From: a virus
Virus record (IMG/VR): IMGVR_UViG_3300049225_000447
Location: 1-32,567 of that record
DNA length: 32,567 nt
Reading direction: 5' to 3' (one strand)
The notes beneath the pieces are model-generated. The model made no database searches, had not been told where the DNA came from, and was given only the letters and a program-made list of their open reading frames with translations. The position numbers and the translations under genes are program-made. Below are positions 7,551 to 13,801 of this stretch, piece after piece (the first letter of the stretch is position 1; each line of letters begins with the position of its first letter).

Positions 7551-8151
7551 TCAAAAGTTCTTTTTCTTTTGTGAGTTCGTGTGTCATGTTTCTATAGATA
7601 GTACGGGTAGACACATTTAATATCCGCGCAATCTCTGTTATTGTAATCTTTTTATTTTTATCATGGATAAGTAACATTGTTTCGTATATATCCTCCGGCT
7701 GTGCTTTACTGTTACGACCAATCAGCTTGCCTACTATCGATAGTTTTTCAGATTTAGTAAGATTAGTAGTGTCTTTGAATATAACTTTTCTAATCCTATT
7801 CTTCGGCGGATATTCAAGATCCTCCATGCTAACATCATAAATAATCTTTTTGAGTAGCATCTCGGGTATTGAAAAGGTTATGAAACCATTATCCTTCTCT
7901 GCTATGTAGTATGCAAGCTGTTCAAACTTGTCTTGGTCGAGTTGTGGGTTAAGGTACCAGAGTACAAGCAAATGCCACTTTAGTGACTTGTAACTTGTTA
8001 TCTTAGCCTTACTCCTAAACAATTCATAGCACTCATGTGTACCTAATTCATAGAACATACCCCACTCAAAGGTTTCGCTAGGTTTGTCGCTAATTGGACC
8101 TCTCCTATATATAATTTTGTTACTATGTAAGTACCTCATGTTACGTGACAT
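7537..8151 (-). CDS. HTH DNA-binding protein upstream of the sigma factor
   Basis: The 204-residue protein has a C-terminal helix-turn-helix, ITITEIARILNVSTRTIYRN (about residues 170-189). A middle section, TKSEKLSIVGKLIGRNSKA, resembles a second small helical DNA-binding unit. The N-terminal half (ETFEWGMFYELGTHECYELF) is not recognised. Overlap with the sigma gene by 14 bases suggests the two are made together, so it may be a transcriptional partner, although a replication role is not excluded. Confidence 0.7.
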   Translation of the reverse strand: MSRNMRYLHSNKIIYRRGPISDKPSETFEWGMFYELGTHECYELFRSKAKITSYKSLKWHLLVLWYLNPQLDQDKFEQLAYYIAEKDNGFITFSIPEMLLKKIIYDVSMEDLEYPPKNRIRKVIFKDTTNLTKSEKLSIVGKLIGRNSKAQPEDIYETMLLIHDKNKKITITEIARILNVSTRTIYRNMTHELTKEKELLNEEI

Positions 8152-8163
8152 TAGCCTCTTATT

Positions 8164-8292
8164 CTATTTATTTATCTTGCTATCGTCGCTGTCTTCGCCG
8201 CGAAGAGTGCAAAAGAAAAAATGTTCATTTATGAACTGATTATTTAGTTCTTGTTCTCTCATTTGCTGAAACAGCTCTTTTACTTTGCCCAT
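8164..8292 (-). CDS. Small acidic protein, 42 residues
   Basis: The frame begins MGKVKELFQQMREQELNNQF and ends EDSDDSKINK. The N-terminal half is an amphipathic helix; the rest is acidic. The MGKVKELxxQxxE start recurs in small phage proteins I have seen, but I know no function. It fills the gap between the HTH gene and the next gene. Confidence 0.55.
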   Translation of the reverse strand: MGKVKELFQQMREQELNNQFINEHFFFCTLRGEDSDDSKINK

Positions 8293-8327
8293 TCTTTTTT
8301 TGTTGTTGTTTCACTTTATTTGCAATG

Positions 8328-8831
8328 TTAAACACATTCGTTGACATAAAGTGGTCGTACAATGACTTGCTCATCTTTATTTGCTATTTTATATTTGTCC
8401 TGTTCATAATAATTCCAGTAAGCACTGATGCTATCACCTGGCACTTTATACTCGTCAGGCATGCATTGTGGTGGTTCTTGAAATTTATTCATTGAAATGT
8501 ACTTTGGCAAAGTGTATAGCACATCACGGCACTTGTCAATAGTCAAATGCGTTTTGTTGTAACGTTTATTGTACTCTTTACCTAAAGCCATCATGTAGTT
8601 ATATGCCCACACATATTGTTCAGCACTTGATCGTACCCATATAGTTGATGGGTGATTTAAATGTGCTTTACGGTATGGCACATAGCTAGTGTCGTATTCA
8701 TATTTTTCGCCTAAGGCGTGATGAGCTGTACAAAGCATCTGTGCTGCTTCTAAGACCATCTTGACCTTATGCTTATCGTAATGATAAGACGCGGCAACAA
8801 CAGGGTCTCTATCAAGATAAAATAAATTCAT
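8328..8831 (-). CDS. Conserved phage protein (DKHxVKMxLExAQML type)
   Basis: The 167-residue protein begins MNLFYLDRDPVVAASYHYDK and has the conserved segments HKVKMVLEAAQMLCTAHH, HLNHPSTIWVRSSAEQYVWA and PPQCMPDEYKVPGD. The His-rich helices (DKH, TAHH, NHP) and MPDEYK are conserved in this family across cyanophages and other marine phages, and they suggest a metal-binding or catalytic core. No function is established to my knowledge. Its stop falls in an A/T-rich gap, and its start overlaps the KTSC gene by one base. Confidence 0.72.
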   Translation of the reverse strand: MNLFYLDRDPVVAASYHYDKHKVKMVLEAAQMLCTAHHALGEKYEYDTSYVPYRKAHLNHPSTIWVRSSAEQYVWAYNYMMALGKEYNKRYNKTHLTIDKCRDVLYTLPKYISMNKFQEPPQCMPDEYKVPGDSISAYWNYYEQDKYKIANKDEQVIVRPLYVNECV

Positions 8832-9055
8832 TACAGTTTTTCATATTTGAATACACCAAACACTTCTTTGTGTAATGCTTTACCTATAGAGTTTGAATTA
8901 CGCACGTCTTCATATGTTGCGTAGTCTACATTGTTATACAAATATATTGTACCGTTTTTAAATGTTACATACAACATCTGTGCTGCTCTAGCATAGGTCA
9001 TTACTGACACTAAACTAGAATCTACTGTTACTGTTTCAATTCCTACTTTGCTCAT
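8831..9055 (-). CDS. KTSC domain protein
   Basis: The 74-residue protein matches the KTSC domain layout: an N-terminal SLVSVMTYARAAQMLYV, then TFKNGTIYLYNNVDYATYE, then SIGKALHKEVFGVFKYEKL. This is a small beta-sheet domain found alone in many phages and fused to other domains in bacteria; a nucleic-acid role has been suggested for it. It overlaps the following and preceding genes by 1-4 bases. Confidence 0.85.
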   Translation of the reverse strand: MSKVGIETVTVDSSLVSVMTYARAAQMLYVTFKNGTIYLYNNVDYATYEDVRNSNSIGKALHKEVFGVFKYEKL

Positions 9056-9327
9056 AATTTACTTATTTTATTTTCTAACCATTTAATTTTATTTGCTACT
9101 ATAGCTGCCTTCTCGTAGTTTTCATCATGCTCATACTTTGCTAGCATGGTCTGCAATCTTGCAAGTTCACCTAACAATATATCTTCTTGACTTTCAACTG
9201 TAAATTCAGCACCTTTGTCAATAGCTTCGTTCATACCTTCAAAGAAGGCTGCATCAATTTCGTTCTGCTGCTCTATTATTTTTGTAACTATAATATCAGC
9301 TAAACGTTCCATTTCTTCATTTGTCAT
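9052..9327 (-). CDS. Helical protein with UvrB/C-like coiled-coil motif
   Basis: The C-terminal half (ELARLQTMLAKYEHDENYEK, then AAIVANKIKWLENKISKL) resembles the UVR motif, an antiparallel helical hairpin used by UvrB and UvrC to bind each other. The N-terminal 45 residues are acidic and helical. There is no catalytic motif. Function unknown; a protein-binding adaptor is possible. 91 residues, ATGA-type overlap with the KTSC gene. Confidence 0.6.
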   Translation of the reverse strand: MTNEEMERLADIIVTKIIEQQNEIDAAFFEGMNEAIDKGAEFTVESQEDILLGELARLQTMLAKYEHDENYEKAAIVANKIKWLENKISKL

Positions 9328-9502
9328 CGTTCTCTATTAGTGTTAGTAAGTAATGATAAATGTTTACACGTCTACGTGCCATTCCAATATGTGCTTCTTT
9401 TGTTTCCTCAAAGCTTTCGTCTGTATCTAAATGGCCTCTGCCATCCCAGTCTTTTGCTTTTTGCAAATCTAGCTCTGCAGTAGACAATCGTGCCCATATC
9501 AT
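9317..9502 (-). CDS. Small acidic/helical protein (start moved to 9502)
   Basis: The open frame runs back to 9538, but its first 12 codons lie on top of a copy of the conserved promoter element, whose GATAAT box covers codons 4-5. I therefore take the in-frame ATG at 9502, giving 61 residues beginning MIWARLSTAELDLQKAKDWD. A leaderless-position ATG at 9516 opens a 5-codon frame (MKRIQ) whose stop overlaps this ATG as ATGA. No family recognised. Confidence 0.6.
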   Translation of the reverse strand: MIWARLSTAELDLQKAKDWDGRGHLDTDESFEETKEAHIGMARRRVNIYHYLLTLIENDDK

Positions 9503-9520
9503 TGTATGCGCTTCATCTTT

Positions 9521-9556
9521 TATATTATCTGTGTCCATTCGTGTTAAGTTTGTAAA
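9521..9556 (-). promoter_or_regulatory. Conserved promoter element, copy 1 of 8
   Basis: On the minus strand it reads TTTACAAACTTAACACGA, then nine variable bases, then GATAATATA. The distance from the first T to GATAAT is 27 bases, the same in all eight copies. GATAAT matches the -10 consensus TATAAT at five of six positions. It begins one base past the stop of the upstream gene and drives 9502 and the genes beyond. Confidence 0.8.
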
Positions 9557-10162
9557 TTAGTGATATACTAATCCTATTTTTTTGTTCTTACTGAACCATT
9601 TCGTTGCAAACAAATCTATTTTGCTTGCGTTTACAAACCCGGCACGATCTAGCTCTTGATCGGATTTGAATATCTTTGTATACCTATCTTGCTCATAATC
9701 AATCATTTGCACCTGTTTACCGGCATCACTAAATATGATATCAAAGTTAGGGGGTAAATCGGTTTTGTGAAACATATCTACCATATTAGTATAACTGTAA
9801 AAATTAACAGACGGGTTGTGTATAGCAATCTCAATCCACTTCTTTAGATATTTGGGACTGTAGTAGTCTCCGCTATCATGGACCCGTACATAGTCTGGTC
9901 GCTTGCGTTTAATCTCTACGTTCATTGCCTCTACGAACTCATCTGTTTTGGTGAGTTGATAGCGCTTTTCAAACGCCGGCTGTACGTTGCTCCATATGTA
10001 TGCTCCCTTCTTAGCGTAACAAAATTTTACGCAGGAATCAGCCATAGGGCAAGTAAGTTTGCCGGACGCAGACTTGTAAGCCGGTATTCCGAAATTGAAT
10101 ACACGTACCCCCAATTGTTTGCTTGTCTTCTTGAGTTTCCCGTTCTGTGTTAATAAATTCAT
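9557..10162 (-). CDS. GP88-like phage protein with Cys cluster
   Basis: The 201-residue protein has LTCPMADSCVKFCYAKKGAY, a C-x5-C-x3-C cluster with CYA, and VRVHDSGDYYSPKYLKKWIE followed by VNFYSYTN. This is the pattern of the phage family named after mycobacteriophage L5 gene product 88, as far as I recall it. The three cysteines could hold an iron-sulfur cluster, and the HDSGD segment could be catalytic. The function is not established. It is coupled by ATGA to the small gene upstream. Confidence 0.7.
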   Translation of the reverse strand: MNLLTQNGKLKKTSKQLGVRVFNFGIPAYKSASGKLTCPMADSCVKFCYAKKGAYIWSNVQPAFEKRYQLTKTDEFVEAMNVEIKRKRPDYVRVHDSGDYYSPKYLKKWIEIAIHNPSVNFYSYTNMVDMFHKTDLPPNFDIIFSDAGKQVQMIDYEQDRYTKIFKSDQELDRAGFVNASKIDLFATKWFSKNKKIGLVYH

Positions 10163-10314
10163 ACTAATTCTTCTAATACTCCGATTACTTCACTGGCTAT
10201 TAGCACTGCTGCTGCAAATTCTATGTTTATTGGAATGAGACAATAGCCTGCTATTCTAATAACACTCTTTGTCATACTAGCCCAAAAGTGTTTATTTGCG
10301 TCTGGATATTTCAT
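10159..10314 (-). CDS. Small hydrophobic protein, 51 residues
   Basis: The frame begins MKYPDANKHFWASMTKSVIR and continues with a largely hydrophobic stretch, IAGYCLIPINIEFAAAVLIA, ending SEVIGVLEELV. It may sit in or on the membrane. I recognise the same pattern from other marine phages, without a function. The stop overlaps the next start (ATGA), which supports the assignment. Confidence 0.65.
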   Translation of the reverse strand: MKYPDANKHFWASMTKSVIRIAGYCLIPINIEFAAAVLIASEVIGVLEELV

Positions 10315-10316
10315 AA

Positions 10317-10553
10317 CTAATCTAATAATATCATATATGCTTCTGGGTTTGCTTGTCTAAACCAATCCAAACCTTTCTGCAAAAGTTTATAACTTCGTGT
10401 AAATTCAGCACCTTTGATTACGTCATACATTGATAACTCATCTGCTGATAGTTCGGCTTTGTCGCCGGTGTAAGGGTTTGATACTGTATCGCCCTTAGCG
10501 TATATCTGTCCGTCAAACCACTTAGGTAACGGCTTCTGTGTTTTCGTACTCAT
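10317..10553 (-). CDS. Conserved small phage protein (LPKWF...NPEAYMxLL type)
   Basis: The 78-residue protein contains LPKWFDGQIYAKGDTVSNPY, then AELSADELSMYDVIKGAE and GLDWFRQANPEAYMILLD. These motifs recur in a family of small proteins of cyanophages and other marine phages. No function is known. Conservation of the aromatic KWF and the NPEAYM tail suggests a defined fold. Confidence 0.72.
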   Translation of the reverse strand: MSTKTQKPLPKWFDGQIYAKGDTVSNPYTGDKAELSADELSMYDVIKGAEFTRSYKLLQKGLDWFRQANPEAYMILLD

Positions 10554-10992
10554 ATCCTTCTTTTTCTAATTCAATAATTATTTCGTCTTTAATACTATCA
10601 ATCATGTTTTCCCACATAGTTTCTAGTGCCTCGGTTACATAATACGTTTCCATATCGTCAACATATATTCTGCAATCTCCGTATCTAATCCATTCTGTAA
10701 GAACCTCTGAAAGGTCACTGTCGTAGTAGTGAACGTCTTCATTTATGCTAACGTCACCTTTGTCATTATCAGTTGCGACCCATAATTCATAACCGTCTGC
10801 AGTTGTTTCAGTATACAAATAATAATCAATTGTACCGCCCCACTGATCGGTTAGTTCAAATTCATAATGTTTACATAACCTTTTGTAGTCTTCATCTTCG
10901 TCTTCTGCTCCATAACCGTCGTATGAAGACAGGTCTCGCTTCTTTAATCGTTCTTCGATTAACTCGTCTGTAATGTATTTATTCATATTCAA
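10522..10992 (-). CDS. Acidic protein, unknown function
   Basis: The 156-residue protein is strongly acidic (GAEDEDEDY, TDNDKGDVSINEDVHYYDSD) and begins MNMNKYITDELIEERLKKRD. Highly acidic phage proteins can act as DNA mimics against host nucleases or repressors, but nothing specific in the sequence points there. It overlaps its neighbours by 32 bases (downstream) and 14 bases (upstream). Met3 is an alternative start. Confidence 0.6.
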   Translation of the reverse strand: MNMNKYITDELIEERLKKRDLSSYDGYGAEDEDEDYKRLCKHYEFELTDQWGGTIDYYLYTETTADGYELWVATDNDKGDVSINEDVHYYDSDLSEVLTEWIRYGDCRIYVDDMETYYVTEALETMWENMIDSIKDEIIIELEKEGYEYENTEAVT

Positions 10993-11197
10993 AAATTAAA
11001 AATATATTGTTCCAGTCTATTTCGAGTACGTCACATATTGTGCACATCTCGCCAACAGTAAGGGCAATCACCCAAATGTTTTTATTCATAGCTCGCTCAG
11101 CTTCGGCTACCATATTCGGAAACTCTTTTCGCTGCTCAACTAGCTTTTGTAAGTGCTTAGCACTCAGTCTATTGTATAATGTTTTTCGTTGTTTCAT
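10979..11197 (-). CDS. Small protein with leaderless-position start
   Basis: The 72-residue product begins MKQRKTLYNRLSAKHLQKLV and is followed by a helical, mixed-charge region. No family recognised. Its ATG lies only six bases after the GATAAT box of promoter copy 2, so the transcript should begin at or next to the start codon. Confidence 0.62.
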   Translation of the reverse strand: MKQRKTLYNRLSAKHLQKLVEQRKEFPNMVAEAERAMNKNIWVIALTVGEMCTICDVLEIDWNNIFLIFEYE

Positions 11198-11200
11198 GTT

Positions 11201-11236
11201 TATATTATCGTTTAGCGTCCGTGTTTAGTTTGTAAA
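11201..11236 (-). promoter_or_regulatory. Conserved promoter element, copy 2 of 8
   Basis: It reads TTTACAAACTAAACACGG, nine variable bases, GATAATATA on the minus strand, with the standard 27-base distance. It overlaps the 3' end of the upstream gene, whose stop codon lies within GATAATA. It drives the gene at 11197. Confidence 0.85.
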
Positions 11237-11465
11237 TTAGCTCGTAGTATAGTACAGATAATAGTAAACTATACTTATCGTCGGTCTCTTCAACTATACC
11301 GTCTTCAAACATTTCTTCGGTTATCGTTTCAAGTATTTGGTCGCGTATTACTGTTTCGACGCGATCGAGGAGATGTATAGCATCGGAGTTGCCGTGTAAA
11401 ACAATTCCGTACTTATCTTTAAGTTCCGCTAATCGCAGTGCTTGATTACTTTGCTTGTCTGTCAT
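11205..11465 (-). CDS. Hypothetical protein, 86 residues
   Basis: It begins MTDKQSNQALRLAELKDKYG and ends YYELIYKLNTDAKR. Mostly helical and acidic in the middle (ETITEEMFEDGIVEETDDKY). The last residues are encoded by the promoter element of the next unit, and the small gene ahead of promoter copy 5 ends the same way (IYKLNTNR). Function unknown. Confidence 0.6.
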   Translation of the reverse strand: MTDKQSNQALRLAELKDKYGIVLHGNSDAIHLLDRVETVIRDQILETITEEMFEDGIVEETDDKYSLLLSVLYYELIYKLNTDAKR

Positions 11466-11712
11466 AGTTGTATGTTTCTACTAGTTCGTTCCAATCTACA
11501 TTATTTAAGAACAGGTTAGCATAGTCTACAATCAAACCAACTGCCCCACTGTTTTCAAATACCGTATTCTCTACTATTGCTTTTAGTAAGTCTACGTATA
11601 TATCCTCGCCTTCATCCCACTGATAACCGTTTAGTATATCGTTGTGAACACGAAAGGTTGCGTAATTACTCCATCCGTTGTAACCGGTGGTATTCCAAGC
11701 ATGTTTACTCAT
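11446..11712 (-). CDS. Conserved phage protein (NGWSNYATFRVHNDI type)
   Basis: The 88-residue protein begins MSKHAWNTTGYNGWSNYATF and continues RVHNDILNG. That opening is a strong family mark shared with small proteins from many phages (I believe a DUF7249-type family). The rest is helical and acidic. No function is established. It overlaps the next gene by 20 bases. Confidence 0.72.
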   Translation of the reverse strand: MSKHAWNTTGYNGWSNYATFRVHNDILNGYQWDEGEDIYVDLLKAIVENTVFENSGAVGLIVDYANLFLNNVDWNELVETYNYDRQAK

Positions 11713-11727
11713 AATTTATAATTTTAG

Positions 11728-11821
11728 TGGACGTGGCAGGGCTCGAACCTGCGTATAGTCAAACATATTTTTCAACAAGTTGATCTTTGCTTGTGACTAT
11801 CAAAATCCTGATTTCACGCCC
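11728..11821 (-). ncRNA. tRNA/tmRNA-like RNA without an anticodon arm (94 nt)
   Basis: Read on the minus strand: a 7-bp acceptor (GGGCGTG at 11821-11815 with CACGTCC at 11735-11729, one G-U pair), discriminator A at 11728, and a perfect T arm (GCAGG, loop TTCGAGC, CCTGC). In place of an anticodon arm there is a 7-bp helix, ATAGTCA with TGACTAT (11800-11794 with 11761-11755), capped by a CAAG/CTTG hairpin. The D region AAATCAGGATTTTG lacks normal tRNA position 8-9 bases. This is the layout of the tRNA-like half of tmRNA, but no tag reading frame is present. CCA is not encoded. A decayed tRNA is the main alternative. Confidence 0.5.
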
Positions 11822-11973
11822 AGTTGAGAGGCCGCGCGTCATTTACCGGTGTGTACCCCGACTTATGCCTCTCGTTTGCTACTCGCGGAGTTCATAACGA
11901 TCCCTCGCCCGTCCGTAGCTCTGTTTATTAGACCTGCCGTGTCATCTCCTCCCTGAGTACACACGGCGACAGC
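11822..11973 (-). other. GC-rich, foldable non-coding stretch upstream of the tRNA-like RNA
   Basis: No reading frame of note is present. The stretch is visibly richer in G+C than its neighbours. Perfect inverted repeats include GAGAGGC/GCCTCTC (11826-11832 with 11867-11873) and GCCGTGT/ACACGGC (11936-11942 with 11961-11967). A further pair GGCGAC/GTCGCC (11965-11970 with 11982-11987) shares bases with the second stem, so the two cannot form together. The loop of the second stem on the minus strand holds GGGAGGAGATG, a strong SD plus ATG opening the 5-codon frame MTRQV. It could be the 5' part of a longer RNA ending at 11728. Confidence 0.4.
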
Positions 11974-12165
11974 CTACTTACGTCGCCAAGACTTGTGCAC
12001 TGCTGCGCTGGTTGCTTGACTGACGATTTGAATAGTGTTACCGGTCTTATGGTTGATAATGGGTACATAGCTATACTGTTCAGTGTCCGAACAAGTTGTG
12101 CATTTTGAGTACCCGAGGTTTACTCGCCCCGCCGGTATTGTATTGTTACATTTACATTTTCTCAT
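11974..12165 (-). CDS. Zinc-finger-like small protein with leaderless-position start
   Basis: The 63-residue protein begins MRKCKCNNTIPAGRVNLGYS and continues KCTTCSDTEQYSYVPI, so Cys4, Cys6, Cys22 and Cys25 can form a zinc site like that of DksA/TraR-type fingers. HKTGNTIQIV is a second conserved patch known to me from related phage proteins. A DNA- or RNA-polymerase-binding role is plausible but not shown. The ATG is six bases after the GATAAT of promoter copy 3. Confidence 0.7.
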   Translation of the reverse strand: MRKCKCNNTIPAGRVNLGYSKCTTCSDTEQYSYVPIINHKTGNTIQIVSQATSAAVHKSWRRK

Positions 12166-12168
12166 ACT

Positions 12169-12204
12169 TATATTATCGTATGTGCTTCGTGTTTAGCTTG
12201 TAAT
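12169..12204 (-). promoter_or_regulatory. Conserved promoter element, copy 3 of 8
   Basis: It reads ATTACAAGCTAAACACGA, nine variable bases, GATAATATA on the minus strand. The TAA inside CTAAAC is also the stop codon of the gene upstream. It drives the zinc-finger gene and probably the structured RNA region beyond it. Confidence 0.85.
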
Positions 12205-12360
12205 TATTTCACCGTTCTCATGAACCATCCATTCAATACTGTTTAGCTTATGACCTTTAAGGTCAAGGAAAGCTTCGTAGTCGTCGTGTGTAAGAGCACC
12301 TTCCCAAGCATCGTACTGATATATTCTACCGTCTACAAAATCTAATACTGTTATATACAT
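12193..12360 (-). CDS. Small protein, 55 residues, unknown
   Basis: The frame begins MYITVLDFVDGRIYQYDAWE and ends MVHENGEIITS. It has a beta-strand-rich start and an acidic centre. It fills the gap between two neighbours, and its stop codon is embedded in promoter copy 3, the same arrangement as in other units here. No family recognised. Confidence 0.65.
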   Translation of the reverse strand: MYITVLDFVDGRIYQYDAWEGALTHDDYEAFLDLKGHKLNSIEWMVHENGEIITS

Positions 12361-12364
12361 AATT

Positions 12365-12598
12365 TTAGTTGTGTAAATATATTAACTGCTCTTCTATATA
12401 CTCTGAAATATCTTCGGTTAGGAGTTCGTAAATATCAACATCACCTGCATACACTGCTTGTATTTCAACCGAAGGTGATTCACCTGGGTGACCTGTACCA
12501 TCACTGAAGTACATAACCATTCTTTCACCGGGATTATAATAGTAGTTTATATTAAGCTTTATGTCTCGCACTACTACTTCGTTTTCATAACTATTCAC
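12365..12598 (-). CDS. Hypothetical acidic protein, 77 residues
   Basis: It begins MNSYENEVVVRDIKLNINYY and contains GDVDIYELLTEDISEYIEEQ. A beta-rich first half and a helical tail. Four-base ATGA overlap with the gene upstream supports the start. Function unknown. Confidence 0.62.
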   Translation of the reverse strand: MNSYENEVVVRDIKLNINYYYNPGERMVMYFSDGTGHPGESPSVEIQAVYAGDVDIYELLTEDISEYIEEQLIYLHN

Positions 12599-12795
12599 TG
12601 CTCTTGGTTTTCAAGTATGTTATCTATCTTGTCTTCCATACCTACTATTTCTTTAGCTAGTTCGAGTATAGTTCTTAAGCCACGTATCTCGTGTGTACTT
12701 AAGTCTTCGGTGACATCACTGTCGTATAATGTATCTACTACATCTTGCATATCTAGCGAGGTATTTTCGTACCTGCAATAACTCATATTTGGCAT
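12595..12795 (-). CDS. Small conserved phage protein (MSYCRYENT type)
   Basis: The 66-residue protein opens MPNMSYCRYENTSLDMQDVV. The MSYCR(F/Y)ENT start is a known feature of small proteins in many phages, so Met4 (12786) may be the true start. The rest is a helical acidic tail. Function unknown. It lies 19 bases past the end of promoter copy 4. Confidence 0.68.
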   Translation of the reverse strand: MPNMSYCRYENTSLDMQDVVDTLYDSDVTEDLSTHEIRGLRTILELAKEIVGMEDKIDNILENQEQ

Positions 12796-12814
12796 AACTT
12801 TTGTATTTTATATT

Positions 12815-12850
12815 TATATTATCGTTCGGTGTTCGTATTTAGTTTGTATA
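12815..12850 (-). promoter_or_regulatory. Conserved promoter element, copy 4 of 8
   Basis: It reads TATACAAACTAAATACGA, nine variable bases, GATAATATA on the minus strand. The stop of the upstream gene is the TAA of its ACTAAA. A leader of about 20 bases separates it from the gene at 12795. Confidence 0.83.
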
Positions 12851-13048
12851 TGCCCACCGCTGTTGGTGAGAAAAGTCTTTACCCTTTCGAAATACCGACT
12901 TACCGCTTACCCGCATTCGCATATATTCGCGGTGATTCAATCCTCTACAGTACCCATCTTGCAACCGTTCTGTATTCCACTCAGCTGCACGTTCCGCTTT
13001 CTTAGCCGCACTATAGGCTAATAACTCTCTCATATTACTCACTGACAT
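12839..13048 (-). CDS. Basic small protein, 69 residues
   Basis: It begins MSVSNMRELLAYSAAKKAER and ends SHQQRWAYTN. Rich in Arg and Ala, helical in the first third; possibly nucleic-acid binding. It overlaps its upstream neighbour by 14 bases, and its end is embedded in promoter copy 4. No family recognised. Confidence 0.6.
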   Translation of the reverse strand: MSVSNMRELLAYSAAKKAERAAEWNTERLQDGYCRGLNHREYMRMRVSGKSVFRKGKDFSHQQRWAYTN

Positions 13049-13232
13049 AGGTAAATCCTTTAAAGTTAAACCACTCGTTAATACCCTCGACTACATAGTC
13101 GGTGCCGTCACTCTCTATCTTCCACTTTTCTTTGAATGCAAAGCTAGGTGGTAGGTTACCGATCAGGTAAGGTTTGTAAACTATACCGTTCAATCGTATT
13201 TTATTCTCTTTTAAAAATTTTATACTGTTCAT
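13035..13232 (-). CDS. Hypothetical protein, 65 residues
   Basis: It begins MNSIKFLKENKIRLNGIVYK and contains PYLIGNLPPSFAFKEKWKIE and GINEWFNFKGFTYVSE. Beta-rich with several aromatic residues; resembles a small all-beta domain. Function unknown. Confidence 0.6.
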   Translation of the reverse strand: MNSIKFLKENKIRLNGIVYKPYLIGNLPPSFAFKEKWKIESDGTDYVVEGINEWFNFKGFTYVSE

Positions 13233-13234
13233 AA

Positions 13235-13378
13235 TTATTTATTTGTTTCAATATACCGTTCTATTATATCTTCTAAAGTGAAGAGATCTTCAGGTGAAAT
13301 GTCACCACCCTCTAAATTATAGTCATCAACTATACTAGCCCAATCTATATATTTACTTAATCCTTCTAATCCTATCAT
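13235..13378 (-). CDS. Acidic small protein, 47 residues
   Basis: The frame begins MIGLEGLSKYIDWASIVDDY and ends DIIERYIETNK. It starts just after the stop of the upstream gene and ends just before the ATG of the next, so it fills the space exactly. Acidic and helical; no family recognised. Confidence 0.58.
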   Translation of the reverse strand: MIGLEGLSKYIDWASIVDDYNLEGGDISPEDLFTLEDIIERYIETNK

Positions 13379-13379
13379 A

Positions 13380-13514
13380 TCACTTGAATTTACTTGCTAC
13401 TTCATATATCTCTTCTTTGTCTTCACTGTCTAAGTTCGGTGTGGTCTTAGCATAGTGGCGTAATACATAGTGTACGAAAGTACAATCGTTTTCAGTAAGG
13501 TTTATATTTCTCAT
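13380..13514 (-). CDS. Small protein, 44 residues
   Basis: The frame begins MRNINLTENDCTFVHYVLRH and ends IYEVASKFK. It is coupled to the gene upstream by an ATGA overlap. The pattern (short beta start, then two helices) is common for phage accessory proteins. Function unknown. Confidence 0.6.
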   Translation of the reverse strand: MRNINLTENDCTFVHYVLRHYAKTTPNLDSEDKEEIYEVASKFK

Positions 13515-13741
13515 AACTGTTCCCGAAATTCTACCCAATTTATTTTATCTTCTACTTGTGCAAGTAAATCGAGGTATAGTTTTCGAAAATCACTCTCGTC
13601 GTCATAGTCACACTCGTCTGCTACGTATTTGTAGATTTCAAGTGCAGTACCTGCCCAGCCGTTACTAATCTCGCAATTTAGAAAGCCGGTAGCATAGTAA
13701 TCGATAGTATCACTATCCCAATGAAAATTATATTTATCCAT
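13511..13741 (-). CDS. Acidic protein, 76 residues
   Basis: It begins MDKYNFHWDSDTIDYYATGF and contains NGWAGTALEIYKYVADECDY. Strongly acidic. First gene of the unit driven by promoter copy 5, with a leader of roughly 20 bases. The NGWAGTALEI segment resembles NGWSNYATF-type phage proteins only loosely. Function unknown. Confidence 0.62.
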   Translation of the reverse strand: MDKYNFHWDSDTIDYYATGFLNCEISNGWAGTALEIYKYVADECDYDDESDFRKLYLDLLAQVEDKINWVEFREQL

Positions 13742-13765
13742 AGTAATGTGTTTTAAAGTTTCATA

Positions 13766-13801
13766 TATATTATCGTCACCGATTCGTGTTCAATTTGTAA
13801 A
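13766..13801 (-). promoter_or_regulatory. Conserved promoter element, copy 5 of 8
   Basis: It reads TTTACAAATTGAACACGA, nine variable bases, GATAATATA on the minus strand. It lies over the end of the 37-residue gene upstream. Confidence 0.83.

Noticed and set aside
11831-11870. GTACACACCGG resembling a 16S rRNA signature
   Set aside because: Only about ten bases agree and the continuation (CCCGTC) is missing; there is no rRNA fragment here.
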